Part shown: in pieces, positions 10,205-20,804 of the stretch
How positions within the stretch are numbered: position 1 is the first letter of the stretch
Layout: each line of letters opens with the position of its first letter
Origin: Cervus elaphus
Lineage: Eukaryota; Chordata; Mammalia; Artiodactyla; Cervidae
Length of the DNA stretch: 64,000 bases
Direction: 5' to 3'
Assembly (NCBI RefSeq): GCF_910594005.1
Contig: NC_057820.1
Location: forward strand, 8,313,001-8,377,000
The notes under the pieces: generated by a model
Told to the model about the DNA's origin: nothing
The model's database searches: none
The model's input: the letters and a program-made list of their open reading frames with translations, nothing else
Program-made: the position numbers and the translations under genes

Positions 10205-10338
10205 TTTTAAAATTTGTTTATTTGGCTGCACTGGGTCTTAGTTGTAGCATGTGGGATCTAGTTCCCAGACCAGGGATTGAACCTGGGCCACCTGCATTGG
10301 GAGCATGGAGTCTTAACCACTGGATCACCAGGAAGTCA
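10205..10338 (-). mobile_element. CHR-type tRNA-Glu SINE
   Basis: Minus-strand copy: tttatttggctgcactgg, atgtgggatctagttccc, cagggattgaacctgggcc and the tRNA head complement taaccactggatcaccagg. It lacks the BovB-derived tail, separating it from Bov-tA. Confidence 0.85.
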
Positions 10339-10446
10339 CTGCATAACTGTAAGCTTTGCCTCCACATTTTCACACAGCCTTTGTTTTGGGTCTCTTTGTG
10401 TCCTCGCTTCTCTATCATAAGGATACCACTCTTGAATTAAGGGTCT

Positions 10447-10703
10447 ACTAAAATCCAGTATGATTTCATCTCCAGATTCTTAACTAAATACATCTACAAA
10501 ACCCCCTGTTTTCAAATAAAGTCACATTGAAGGTTCCGGATGGACATGAATTTTGGGGACACTGTTCAGCCCACTATGCTCCCCTCATCTGTAAAATGGA
10601 AAAAAACTCTAGGCACCTACCTTACCAGATGCTGTAATACATGAGACAATACACATAGACGACTGCTTCCTGTGATGTCCAGTATAAAGGAAACACCCAG
10701 TCA
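10447..10703 (+). repeat. Direct duplication, copy B (original context)
   Basis: Contiguous with the MLT1 LTR on its left and with single-copy DNA on its right, so this is probably the donor of copy A. Its right half (10588-10690) is MIR-like: ctcatctgtaaaatgg, then atgagacaatacacat. Confidence 0.93.
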
Positions 10704-10711
10704 ACTTGACC

Positions 10712-10747
10712 TATTGATAGATAGCTTTAGGTCGAGATCTATCAATA
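10712..10747. repeat. Inverted repeat, 11-bp arms
   Basis: Arms tattgatagat (10712-10722) and atctatcaata (10737-10747) are perfect complements around a 14-nt loop. It lies just beyond the end of copy B. Confidence 0.8.
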
Positions 10748-10889
10748 ACTCACTTTCTCACCTTGGTTAGTCATGTCACCTCTCATTTCTCCATGTCTCC
10801 ACTGGGTCAAGGGAAATGCTGATGCTTCCACAGCCCTGGAGTCCAGGGTCCTAGTCCAGAACTTAGACAACTTTTTCTGGGAAAGGCGA

Positions 10890-11060
10890 GGTAATAAATA
10901 CGTTATGCTCCATGGACCGTATATGGTCTTGGAACCAACTACTTAATTCTTCCATCACAGCGAGAAAGCAGCCATGGACAATACATGAGGCAAAGGGCAT
11001 GACTAGGTTCCAGTAACATTTTATTTACAAGTCAGACGGTGGGATGGATTTGGTCCTGCT
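10890..11060 (-). repeat. Ancient hAT-like MITE remnant
   Basis: Ordered phrases gagaaagcagccatggacaat, tccagtaacattttatttac and gatttggtcctgcttcc match a widespread mammalian MITE that I cannot name with certainty. Confidence 0.45.
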
Positions 11061-11149
11061 TCCAGTCTCTCTCCCCTCTAGCTAACCCTCCCAGCCTCAC
11101 TGTTGACCTTCACAGAACATTATCTCTTGGTGTTTTTTGCCTCTTTTAT

Positions 11150-11325
11150 GTCTAAACTTGCCACAAGTTTGTCCCTTTTTTAAGGCACCAACAACTTTCT
11201 AGCTTATTATTTACGAACATATCTGATCTCCTATCCAAGACTGTGAGCTCCCAGAGGAAGTGTTGAGTGGATCTGCCCTGCATCACCTACGTGCTTTGCA
11301 CAGAGTGGGTTCTGGTTAATGAACT
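11150..11325 (+). repeat. L2 LINE, 3' end
   Basis: Typical L2 3' terminus: agactgtgagctcccagagg, then a tgctttgcacagagtgggttct block equivalent to the L2 'used as the last 50 bp' end. Diverged. Confidence 0.6.
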
Positions 11326-11647
11326 TGGACGATGGTGAGGTTCCAAGGGCTGCCTTCCTCCTGTTGGCTTCCAAAAACCTACTCTGAGAGAATATTGTGA
11401 ACTTCCAACTTTATTCAGAGGGGTTGAACATTATTCCACGAGCCATAAGGATCCATGGCAGGTGTCAAAAATGACAGGCATTTGTCCGTGTTTGAAGTCC
11501 TCATGAGTAAATAGTGAGAAGGTTAAACTCAGCCCAGGGAAACCCAGAGTTGATGTAGTCACCAAATGATCATATCTCCAGCAATCAATAACTGTCTTGA
11601 GAGTCATTGTTTCATTTTCCATTGAGATTAAAAATCTTAGGGAGGCA
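11326..11647. other. No recognised feature
   Basis: Single-copy. The 63-codon minus-strand frame at 11431-11622 has no recognisable features. Confidence 0.5.
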
Positions 11648-11870
11648 GTAAATCAAGTGGTTTGGGCTCTAATATCAGAGCTGGTTTCAGTTTTTCCTCA
11701 CCACTCACTACTTTGTGACCATGCGAAAATCATTTGACGTCCCTGAGACTAACTTTTCTTACCTGTGAAATAGGTATAATAAAAACATCTACCTCATAGG
11801 TTTTTGAGAGAATTTAATGAAATGGAGGATGCAAAGTCCTTGGTACTGAGTCTGAGAAAACTCAGACCCT
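11648..11870 (+). repeat. MIR SINE
   Basis: Near full-length MIR: ggcagtaaatcaagtgg, the core tttgtgaccatgcgaaaatc, a ctgtgaaataggtataata block and tttttgagagaatttaatga. Confidence 0.85.
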
Positions 11871-12519
11871 GTCAAGCAGTATCTTATTAGCAGTATCACT
11901 ACTCTATTAACAGTGCCAAGCAGCAGTCCTTCTCTGGAGACTTGAATGCTTAATTAGCAGCTTTACCTTTCTCCCTCAGCTTCTTGCCTGCAGGATTCTC
12001 CCAGGAATCACTGCGTGTGCATCATCACCTCTGCTAATGATACTGAATCACCACATCCTACCCAGTCTCCTATGACACCGAGGTCAGCTATGGAATGCAT
12101 TACTGTCTCAGGCAGACATTTTCCCCTCAAACCGTAGTAACTTCCTGAATCTAAATTTGAATAAGCCTGAGGTCTCCTGGCTCAAAGTTGATGACCACTG
12201 CCCCCTTTCGAGATCTCATTTTCTTCAGGTCAGATCTGCTTTTTTGATCAAATTATGAGCACACGGATAATAACACTCACCCAGCATCTTGATCTCCAAA
12301 GCAATGCAAAGGCCTTCAAGTCCATCTGCCTATTCAGTGAATTTTCCATCTTTAATAAAAACAAGTTTCAGACACCAACTTCAAACGCTGATACAGGCGA
12401 ACTTGTTTCCCAGGGAGCAGGTGCACTGCATGCATGTTAATGTGCAAAAATTAGGATGGGCAGGCAGGGCGGACTTCAAAGGCATGAGATGTGGAGCAGG
12501 AAGATAAGGAGGCTCTTTA
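11871..12519. other. Single-copy DNA, no gene seen
   Basis: No recognised repeat for about 650 bp. Motifs such as cttaattagcagcttta (11950) are homeodomain-like, but I see no exon structure. Confidence 0.45.
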
Positions 12520-12640
12520 GAGACTGCTGACTGTGGGCAAGTCATTTAACCTCAGTCTCGGTGGCCTGGTACGTAAAAATGGGGATAATACATACGCCTT
12601 ACCCATGTCACAGTTTGTGGCAAGAAATAAGTCAAATAAT
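12520..12640 (+). repeat. MIR SINE
   Basis: Core gactgtgggcaagtcattta, then acctcagtctcgg and aaaaatggggataatacat. Confidence 0.78.
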
Positions 12641-12849
12641 GGTTGAGGGAATGATGGGTGGATGGTATGATTCAGCATTACTTCTCAAAGAGGTCATTTG
12701 ATTCAAATTTCACCCCTTCTGCATAAAACTGGAGGTTTGCCTCTTTCACTTCTTGAACAAACTGTGTCAAAGGTCCTGTCTTCTCTAAAGAAACAGGGGG
12801 AGAAAAACCTGTTTGTTGTATATTCATTAGGGAGTAGTGTGACCTGGCA

Positions 12850-13003
12850 CTGAGCACTTACTAAGGTCCGCATGCTCTCCTAGGAGAACTTAGATAACCT
12901 CAGAGCAGTCCTATACATAGGCAGCGTCATTAGCACCTTTTTAGAGATGGCACAACTGAGATACAAACATGCTTAATATCTTGCCCATGTTTACTCAGGA
13001 ATG
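12850..13003 (-). repeat. MIR SINE, decayed
   Basis: Reverse-complement MIR features: gagcacttactaagg, agatggcacaactgagata and atatcttgcccatg. The order is right but identity is low. Confidence 0.5.
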
Positions 13004-13049
13004 GAAGAGTCTATTTTCTTTTGGCTTAATTTTTAATGGAATACAGTCA

Positions 13050-13614
13050 GTTTACTTCTGCTTTATTGACTATGCCAAAGCTTTTGACTGTATGGGTCAC
13101 AACAAATTGTGGAAAATTCTTCGAGACAAAGGTCTGTCTAGTCAAAGCTATGCTTTTTCCAGTAGTCATGTATGAATGTGAGAGTTGGACTATAAAGAAA
13201 GCTGAGCACCGAAGAATTGATGCGTTTGAACTGTGGTGTTGGAGAAGACTCTTGAGAGTCCCTTGGACTGCAAGGAGATCCAACCAGTCCATCCTAAGGG
13301 AAATCAGGCCTGAATAGTCATTGGAAGGACTGATGCTGAAGCTGAAACTCCAATACTTTTGCCACCTGATGCTAAGAACTTACTCATTTGAAAAGACCCT
13401 GATGCTGGGAAAGACCCTAATTGGGAAAGATTGAAGGCAAGAGGAGAAGGGGACAACAGAGGATGAGATGGTTGGATGGCATCACCGACTCAATGGACAT
13501 GGGTTTGAGTAAGCTCCGGGAGTTGGTGATGGACAGGGAGGCCTGGCGTGCTGCAGTCAATGGGGTCACAGAGTCGGACACTGAGCGACTGAACTGAACT
13601 GAACTGAACTGAGC
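13050..13614 (+). mobile_element. BovB LINE with internal deletion
   Basis: About 75 bp of the RT region (tattgactatgccaaagc, acaaattgtggaaaattc) is joined at about 13120 directly to the C-terminal region (aaaggtctgtctagtcaaag), skipping roughly 0.8 kb of consensus. The 3' end is complete, with the terminal (actga)n repeat at 13588-13610. A short ttctgtaga-free junction suggests deletion after or during integration. Confidence 0.92.
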
Positions 13615-13654
13615 TGATTTACAATATTGTGTCAATTTTAGGTATACAGCAAAG

Positions 13655-13980
13655 TGAATCAGTTATATATATATATATGCATAAATACATTATATGTATT
13701 GTAAATGTATATGAATATATATTATGTGTATTATAAATATATCATTATATTACATATAATATATTAATGTTATTATATTACATATTATTATATTATATTT
13801 AATATTATATATGCAATATATTGTTATATTATATGTAATATTATTATATATTACATTGTATGTAATATATAATATATTATATTACATGTAAATATACATA
13901 TTACATTATATGTGATATTATATTAGTATTATATCATTATATTATTATATTATATATATATATAAATCAGTTTTGTATAT
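13655..13980. repeat. AT-rich TA/TAT tract, about 325 bp
   Basis: Almost pure A/T with alternating TA, ATT and TAA runs, bounded by (TA)7-type runs. It lies inside the L1 3' UTR, where that element carries a natural short TA run, so it is best seen as an expansion of it. Potential for cruciforms and slippage. Confidence 0.93.
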
Positions 13981-13983
13981 ATA

Positions 13984-14142
13984 TCAATCCCTGGGTTGGG
14001 ACGATCCCCTGGAGGAGGGCATGGAAATCCACTCCAGTATTCTTTCCTGGAGAACCCCCACAGACAGAGGAGCCTGACAGGCTACAGTCCATGGGGTCAC
14101 AAAGATTCGGACACTACTGAAACGACTTAGCACACATGCATT
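13984..14142 (+). mobile_element. Bov-tA SINE, 5'-truncated
   Basis: Begins in the linker (aatccctgggttgggacg), lacks the tRNA head, and ends gaaacgacttagcacacatg. TA-rich sequence on both sides hides the TSD. Confidence 0.9.
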
Positions 14143-14384
14143 TGTGTTTTATATATATATACGTATATATATAAAACAAATATATATAGTCTTTTTCAAA
14201 CTATTTTCCCATATAGGATATTACAGAATATTGAGTAGAGTTCCCTGTGCTATTTAGTAGATCCTTGTTATTAATAGTTATCTAGTTTATATATAGCAGT
14301 GTGTATTTATTAGTCCCAATCTCCTAATTCATCACTTCCCCTCACAGTTCCCTTTGGTAATTTTCTTAACCAACAGGCTTTAAT

Positions 14385-14843
14385 ATGTATCCAGGACCCC
14401 CAGAGATACTTTCAAGCGAGTCTGTGAGATCAAAACTATTTTCACAGTAATACTGAAATGACATTTTCATTCTCATTCTCTCACAAGTGTACAATGGGGT
14501 TTTCCAGATCCTACATATCACATGATATCACAACAGATTGCATGAAGAAATGAACAGGAAAATCATGCTGTCTTCTACTAAATCAGGAGAGATTTAAAAA
14601 AACATAGTACAATGACAGTCTTTTCAATTTCTTTTTTTAGTTTTAGAAAATATTATTTTATTATTTTAATATTCAATGCATTTTATTGTGTTTGTAAGTT
14701 AACAACTTCTTTTTTTTAATTTTGTTTTAATTTTTGATATGGTGAAGGTCAATAGCTATTATAAATATAAGCAAAGCTCTTTGGAGTCCTCAGTAGTTTT
14801 TAAGGGTATAAAGTGGCTCTGACACATAAGTCTTTGAGAACTG
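14385..14843 (+). repeat. Ancient hAT-like DNA transposon remnant
   Basis: Opens with ccaggacccccagagatac and gtgagatcaaaactattttc, and closes with cctcagtagtttttaagg and agtctttgagaactggg, the reverse-complement end typical of CAGTGGTTCTCAAA-type terminal repeats. The interior is decayed. The family name is uncertain. Confidence 0.55.
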
Positions 14844-14859
14844 GGGCTTTTATCTAGAT

Positions 14860-15005
14860 ACAATATCTCCCCTAATCTCTCACAAAAGCCATGTTTTTAT
14901 TTCTAGTTTTTGATGAATTGAAATTGAAGCTTAGAGAGGTCATGTTCTTGAAGGTCACACAACTCACAAAAAAACTTTCAGAAAACAGGAGTTGACCACT
15001 GTCAT
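14860..15005 (-). repeat. MIR SINE, decayed
   Basis: Reverse-complement core: attgaagcttagagaggtca, gaaggtcacacaactcac and caggagttgacc. Confidence 0.6.
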
Positions 15006-15096
15006 TTTCCTTCAGTTTACTGTGACCCTCCCTACCCTATGTGTCATCAGACACTTCAGCTGGTACAAATCTCTGCCAATCAGCTGCCTCTATGTT

Positions 15097-15318
15097 GGGC
15101 TTCCCAGGTGGCACTAATGGTGAAGAACTCGCCTACCAATGCAGGGAGACATCAGAGATGCGAGTTTGAAATGTGGGTCAGGAAGATCCCCTGGAGGAGG
15201 GCATGGCAACCCTCTCCAGTATTCTTGCCTGGAGAATCCCATGGACAGAGGAGCCTGGTGGTCTACAGTCCACGGGGTCACAAAGAGTCAGACACGACTG
15301 AGAAAGCTTAGCATGCAA
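15097..15318 (+). mobile_element. Bov-tA SINE
   Basis: Full-length: gggcttcccaggtggcacta, an accaatgcagggagacatc block, ggagaatcccatggacagag and the cacaaagagtcagacacgac tail. Low divergence suggests a relatively young copy. Confidence 0.95.
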
Positions 15319-16009
15319 GCAGGCAGAAAAGAGCACAGAACCTAAACATTTTCAAAAAAGTCTTCTAATTTACTTCTGAAATTTTATTTATTTGAATCCG
15401 AGGGGACACACATTACTCTTATCTCTCTTCTGACCAACCAAATTTCCTACCAGATGATATCAAAAGCCATTCTGATATTGAACTTGACCTTGTGCCACCA
15501 CAGAGCATGGGCAACACTGCCTGTCTCTTCCCACCATTCATCTCTCTGCTAATCAGAGCCTCAGTCAGGTTACGAGCCCAAGGAGAATTCTCATTGGTCT
15601 AAACCAGTTGCAGTAACTTTGTTTGATCCGACAAGTAGCTAGTCTAGAAGAAGTCATGTGACTCAGTCCTGACCCGTACGGTGGAAAATCACTTGTCTGA
15701 ATTTTTAGAAAACCAACACATTTGAGGGAAAAAATGTATAGATTTGAGACATGATACTTTTCCTACTTAACATAAACTGTGATGCCTGGAGGTTTTCTTG
15801 GAACAATGAAGTTACCAACACAAGTACAACAACTAAAAGAATAACAGCAATCCTTACATTATTAAGCTATTGAGTTAGCGCCAGATATGTTACAAGACAA
15901 ATAAACCTCTATTTATTTAAGTTGTCCTTAGTCCAGTATTCAGTTACTTAAATCTAAATGCATTTCCAACTGATACAAAGAGCAAATTGCAGAGATATTT
16001 CTAGGGAAA
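15319..16009. other. No confident feature
   Basis: Single-copy or unrecognised old repeat. 15400-15740 contains phrases (cattggtctaaaccagt, tgactcagtcctgac) reminiscent of an old interspersed element that I cannot place. Confidence 0.35.
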
Positions 16010-16948
16010 AAATCTCTTCACCAATAAAATTAGATCCAGAAATGATGTAGATAATGAAAGGACTTTAAAGCTATATTTGTTTATAAGAATGTATGAGAAA
16101 ACAAGAAAATGATGGGAAGAGAAATAGAAGGAATAAAAAAGAACCAATGGGATCTTCTAGACCTGAAAAAGAGAACATTTGAAATGAAATACTCACTGCA
16201 TGGTATTAATAACTGATTAGACATCAGTGGAGAGAGAAAAGGTCAGTATGCTCTGAAAACACAGCAATAGGAAGTATTTAAACTTAAGCACAAAATGAAA
16301 AAAAGGATAGAAAAAATTAACAGAACTCCAATAACAGTAAGGGACAATATAAAGAAGTCTAATACAAATGCAACTATAGTCTGAAAAAAGAAGGCAGAAA
16401 AGAATATTTACAGAAATAAATTATTCAAATTTAATAAAAACTATAAACATACACAATCAAAAAGTTCAATAAACTTCAAGCAAAATTAAAAAAAATAAAA
16501 GAAATCCATCCCCATAATCAAACTGCTATACACCAGGGATAAAGAGGAAAATCTTCAAAGAAGCCATTAGTAAAAATGACACATTATATTCAGAGAAGCA
16601 AAGATAAGAATGACTACAGATTTCATCTCACAAACAATATACAACGGAAGACAATAAAATATCCATAAAGTGTTGAAAGGGGAAAAAATGTCAGTCTAAA
16701 TACAGTGAAACATCTTTCAAAAGTGAATAGTAATTTAAAATATTTTCAGATAAGCAAAAACTATAAGAATTTAGTGAGGATATCTCGACTACAAGTAAGC
16801 TTACAGGAAGTTTTGGGGACAAAAATAAAATTATACCATTTAGAAACTTGGGTCTCTTCAAAGGAGTTATGAGTAGTTTAAATAATAACTATCTGTGTAA
16901 AGAAAAAAAAATTCCTCAAGGTTTAAACATTTAAAAGGAAATTGTTTA

Positions 16949-18423
16949 CACTTTGACATAAATCACAGCAAGATCCTCTTTGACCAACCTCCTAGATTAA
17001 TGGAAATAAAAGCAAAAATAAACAAATGAGACCTAATTAAACTTAAAAGCTTTTGCACAGAAAAAGAAACCATAAACAAGATGAAAAGACAACCCTCAGA
17101 ATGGGAGAAAATAACTGTAAATGAAGCAACTAACAAAGAATTAATCTCCAAAGTATATAAGCAGCTCATACAGCTCAATATCAGAAAAACAAACAATCCA
17201 ATCAAAAAATGGACAGAAGACTTAAACAGACATTTCTCCAAAGAAGACATACAGATGGCCAATAAACACATGAAAAGATGCTCAACGAAACTCATTATTC
17301 AGTTCAGTTCAATTCAATCGCTCAGTCATGTCCGACTCTGCGACCCCACTAATCGCAGCAGGCCAGGCCTCCCTGTCCATCACCAACTCCCGGAGTTGAC
17401 TCAAACTCATGTCCATCGAGTCGGTGATACCACCCAGCCATCTCTGCCTCTGTTGTCCCCTTCTCCTCCTGCCCCCAATCCCTCCCAGCATCAGGGTCTT
17501 TTTCAATGAGTCAACTGATTATTAGAGAAATGCAAATCAAAACTACGATGAGGTATCACGTCACACCAATCAAAATGGCCATCATCAAAAAGAACTACAA
17601 ACAACAAATGCTGGAGAGAATGTGGAGAAATGGGAATCCTCCTGCACTGTTGGTGGGAATGTAAATCGATACAGCCACCATGGAGAAAAGTATGGAGATT
17701 CCTCACAAGCTGGGAATAAAACTACCATAGGACCGAGCAATCCCACTACTGCGCACACACCCTGAGAAAACCACAATTCTAAAAGACAATTGTACCCCAG
17801 TGTTCATTACAGCACTATTTACAACAGCCAGGACATGGACACAACCGAGATGTCCATTGACGGATGAATGATACAGAAGCTGTTGTACAGATATACGACG
17901 GAATATTACTCAGCCATTCAAAGGGACGAATTTTAGTCAGTTAGTGAGGTGGACGAACCTAGATCCTGTTATACAGAGTGAAGCAAGTCAGAAAGACAAA
18001 AACAGTTCTCATGCATTAACGCATATACATGGAATCTAGAAAAATAATACTGATGAACCTGTTTACAGGGAAGAATTAGAAATGCGGACATAGAGAACAG
18101 ACCTGTGGATGCAGCAGGAGAAGGAGCAGAAAGGACAAACTGAGAAAGTAGCACTGACGTATATACACTATCATGTGTGAAATGGATAACTAGTGGGAAG
18201 CTGCAATGTAATAGATATGTAACATCCATGTAATGGATGTGTAATCGTGGGGGCCCAGCCTGGCGCTCTGCGATGACCTAGAGGGAGGGGATGGGAGAGG
18301 GGAGGGAGGCTCACGGGGGAGGAGATATATATATAATTATGACTGATCTGCATTGCATTGCTCTATGGCAGAAACCAGCAAAATGCTGTAAAGCAATGAT
18401 CCCCCAATTAATTTCTTCTTAAT
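16949..18423 (+). mobile_element. LINE-1, 5'-truncated, nested
   Basis: Starts in ORF2 (gacataaatcacagcaagat), passes through the ORF2 C-terminus and 3' UTR, and ends atgatcccccaattaat with a weak tail. A perfect 19-bp TSD, tttaaaaggaaattgttta, lies at 16930-16948 and 18424-18442. Numerous stops and indels mean it is inactive. A BovB 3' fragment interrupts it at about 17300-17517. Confidence 0.95.
17299..17517 (-). mobile_element. BovB LINE, 3' end, inside L1
   Basis: Reverse orientation: cagttcagttcaattcaatc terminal repeat, gctcagtcatgtccgactct, then ccatcaccaactcccgg, to the gcatcagggtcttttt block. L1 sequence is continuous on both sides (actcattatt left, gattattagagaaatg right), implying a TSD of about 6 bp. 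Confidence 0.93.
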
Positions 18424-19629
18424 TTTAAAAGGAAATTGTTTAAAGAAAAAAGTGAAAAGAATGCATTATTGATTGATTGTTTATAACAATAGTACTGTGC
18501 CTGGGGAGAAGAAAAGTAGACTGTTATGTCTTATATTAGAAAATTAAAAGGATATAAAATGCTACACAATGCAGACATTGGCAATAAGAAAACTGGGTGA
18601 CTAGATAAGCATCAGACAAAATGGGCTTCAGGACAAAGAATATTACCAGTGATAAAGAGGGGCATTTCAATGTAATGAAAAGATTTAACTTATCTACTTT
18701 AAAGAAGACCTCACAATTCTAAATGTATAGGGACCCCACAATCCTAAATCCTGAGTAACACAGTTTCAAAATACATGAAGTAGAAACTGATATACCTAAA
18801 GGAGAAACAAGTGGATCTTAAGTATATTTTGAGATTTCAGCACTCTTCTTCTAGTAGTTGATGATAAATCAAATGGAATGGAGTCTAATAGAAGGCTTAA
18901 ACAGTATTTACCCCCAATTTGATCTAACTGACATTTATAGCACAAGTAACCACACAACAGAAGATAGATAATTTTTATGCGTGCTTAGAAATTCGCTGAG
19001 ATATACCACCCACCGTGTCATTAAAAAGCCTCAATACATTTTAAAGGATGGAAACCATACACTCTATTTTCTCTGACTAGGACAGAATCAAACTAAAGTT
19101 CAAAAGTTGAAAAATATCAGGACAATCCAAATATATAATACTTTTTTTTTTCAAAGAAAACTTGAAACAAGGAAAATCAGAAGATACTTCAAAGTGAATG
19201 AAAAGTACTGCATCAAAATTTGAGAGATGCAAATAAAGCCTTGCTTAGACAAAAATTTATCATCAGATGCTTACATTGTCAATTTTTTTTAACATGTCCA
19301 AGATAGTTAGCTAAGCTAATAGATAAAACATAAGAACTGAAATCCAAAGTAATAGAAAGGAAGTAATCAAAAGTTTAAATCATTGAAATAAGAAACCAAA
19401 AATAGAGAAAAATCACCATAAGCTGCTTGTTTAAAAAGATCCATATAAATGAATCTCTAGCCATTCTGATCAAGAAAAAAGATATAAAGATATCGTGTAA
19501 TCTGCCATACAAACAGAGTGAAGCCAGAAAATGATCAACTCAATAGCTGCAATGGAAAGCATACAAACAAGTGGAATGTTTAAAAAGTGGGAGGAAAAAA
19601 GATGTATCATGCATGTGGCCAGCAGAACA

Positions 19630-20157
19630 TTGTAGGGGCTACACTGAGATCAGACAAAATACACCAAAAGAAAAATATTGTTATTAGATGTAAAGAAAAC
19701 TATTTTATAATAATAAAAGTGGTCAGCTCATAAAGCATAACAATTCGTCATCATATACACATCCAAGACAATTCCAAAATAAATTTAAAAAAAAAACAGA
19801 ATTAAAGAGAGAAATAGACAATTCAAAAATAATATCCCCACTTTCAATAATGCATAGAGCAAATAAGAAGATTTTGGAAATAGAAAACTTGAACAACTCT
19901 AACTCTATTTAACTGACATCTATAGAATGCTTCACCCAACAGCATCAGAATACACATTCTTCTTAAGCATACAATGAAGCATTCTCCAGAGTAGACCGTA
20001 AGCCAATCTATAAAAGAAGCCTCAACAAATGTAAAAGGATTGAAATTATACAGAATATGATCCCTGACACAGCAGAATGAAACTGGAAATCAATCAGAAA
20101 AAATAACCTGATAAATTTACAAATATGTGGAAATTAAACAACACATTGCAAAGAACA
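19630..20157 (+). mobile_element. LINE-1 ORF2 fragment
   Basis: A second copy of the ORF2 endonuclease region: actgagatcagacaaaatac, caacagcatcagaatacac, aagcctcaacaaatgtaaaa and atatgtggaaattaaacaac. It overlaps in consensus terms with 18590-19300, so it is a separate insertion. Confidence 0.82.
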
Positions 20158-20199
20158 TGCCCTCGAAGCATGTTCTGTTCCAACAGTAGTACAGACCTC

Positions 20200-20400
20200 A
20201 GCCGTTCATATCTGAGCTCTGGAGTCAGACAGAGTTCCCATCCTTGCCCCTCCATATCCAAGCTGCGTGACTCTGAACAAGTTCCCCAAGCATCTCTACC
20301 TCTGTTTCTGAAATGGTAGAGCCTGCCACTTGGGGTTGTTCTGAGAAGCACAGTGTCTGGGCCATACTTAGTGCCCATTAAATGTTAGTTTTATGAATAA
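20200..20400 (+). repeat. MIR SINE, near full length
   Basis: gctctggagtcagacagagt, a gctgcgtgactctgaacaag core, tggggttgttctgagaagc and gtgcccattaaatgttag. One of the best preserved MIRs in the window. Confidence 0.88.
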
Positions 20401-20589
20401 TGCCTCAAAGGACAGCTACTGATATGCACAGTCACCCCAGATTCCTCCCACTATCCAAGAGTATGTCTCAACATCTCCATTTTGGAAAATCTTTGGCCTG
20501 CTCTTCTGATTTTGAGTTTTGGCTTTGTACCTGGCTCCACCCTTTCTGCTCCTTCTAAGGTTTTGGCTTGTCCGGTAGTTCAGTTGTTG

Positions 20590-20804
20590 CTGTTTAGATG
20601 CTAAGTCATGTCCAACTCTTTTGAGACCCCATGGACTGCAGCCCACCAGGCTCCTCTGTCCATGGGATTGCCCAGGCAAGAATACTGGAGTGGGTTGCCA
20701 TTTCCTCCTCCAGGCAATCTTCTCAACCCAGGGATCGAACTCATGTCTCTTTCGTCTCCTGCATCAGCAGGCAGAATCTCTACCACTGAGCCACCAGGGA
20801 AGCC
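20590..20804 (-). mobile_element. Bov-tA SINE
   Basis: Tail-to-head on the minus strand: gctaagtcatgtccaactc, tgggattgcccaggcaagaa, then gggatcgaactcatgtctc and gagccaccagggaagcccc. The head carries an extra ctttcgtctcct-type insertion. Confidence 0.94.

Larger units (their letters stand above)
9508..10580 (-). mobile_element. MLT1-type LTR (ERVL-MaLR), interrupted
   Basis: Reverse-complement MLT1 order: cccacaactgggtgactta (9530), ctctggaagctagaagtctgaa (10058), a tataaggacacc equivalent (10418), caaataaagtcacattgaag (10513) and the LTR 5' end complement atgaattttggggacac (10547). It is split by an L1 (9567-10028) and a CHR SINE (10205-10338). Solo LTR; no retroviral internal region seen. 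Confidence 0.75.
13010..14365 (-). mobile_element. Older LINE-1 3' UTR, split by BovB
   Basis: The 3' end complement (taatttttaatggaatacag) is at 13026-13045 and resumes at 13615 with gatttacaatattgtgtc. It runs through an AT-rich expansion to ttccctgtgctatttagtag (14250) and ccaatctcctaattcatc (14316). BovB (13050-13614) and a Bov-tA (13984-14142) sit inside it. Confidence 0.82.
16010..19560 (+). mobile_element. Ancient LINE-1 (L1M/HAL1-like), interrupted
   Basis: 16010-16930 follows L1 ORF1 order: ggaagagaaatagaaggaat, an acacagcaataggaagta block, catcataatcaaactgct-type and gaagcaaagataagaatgac blocks. After a nested L1 it resumes at about 18443. 18590-18860 corresponds to the ORF2 endonuclease region (gacaaaatgggcttcagga, atcctaaatcctgagtaac), continuing to ctctagccattctgatcaag at about 19460. 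All frames are broken. Exact subfamily not determined. Confidence 0.75.

Noticed and set aside
13588..13610. (actga)n as an independent microsatellite
   Set aside because: It is the normal 3' terminal repeat of BovB.
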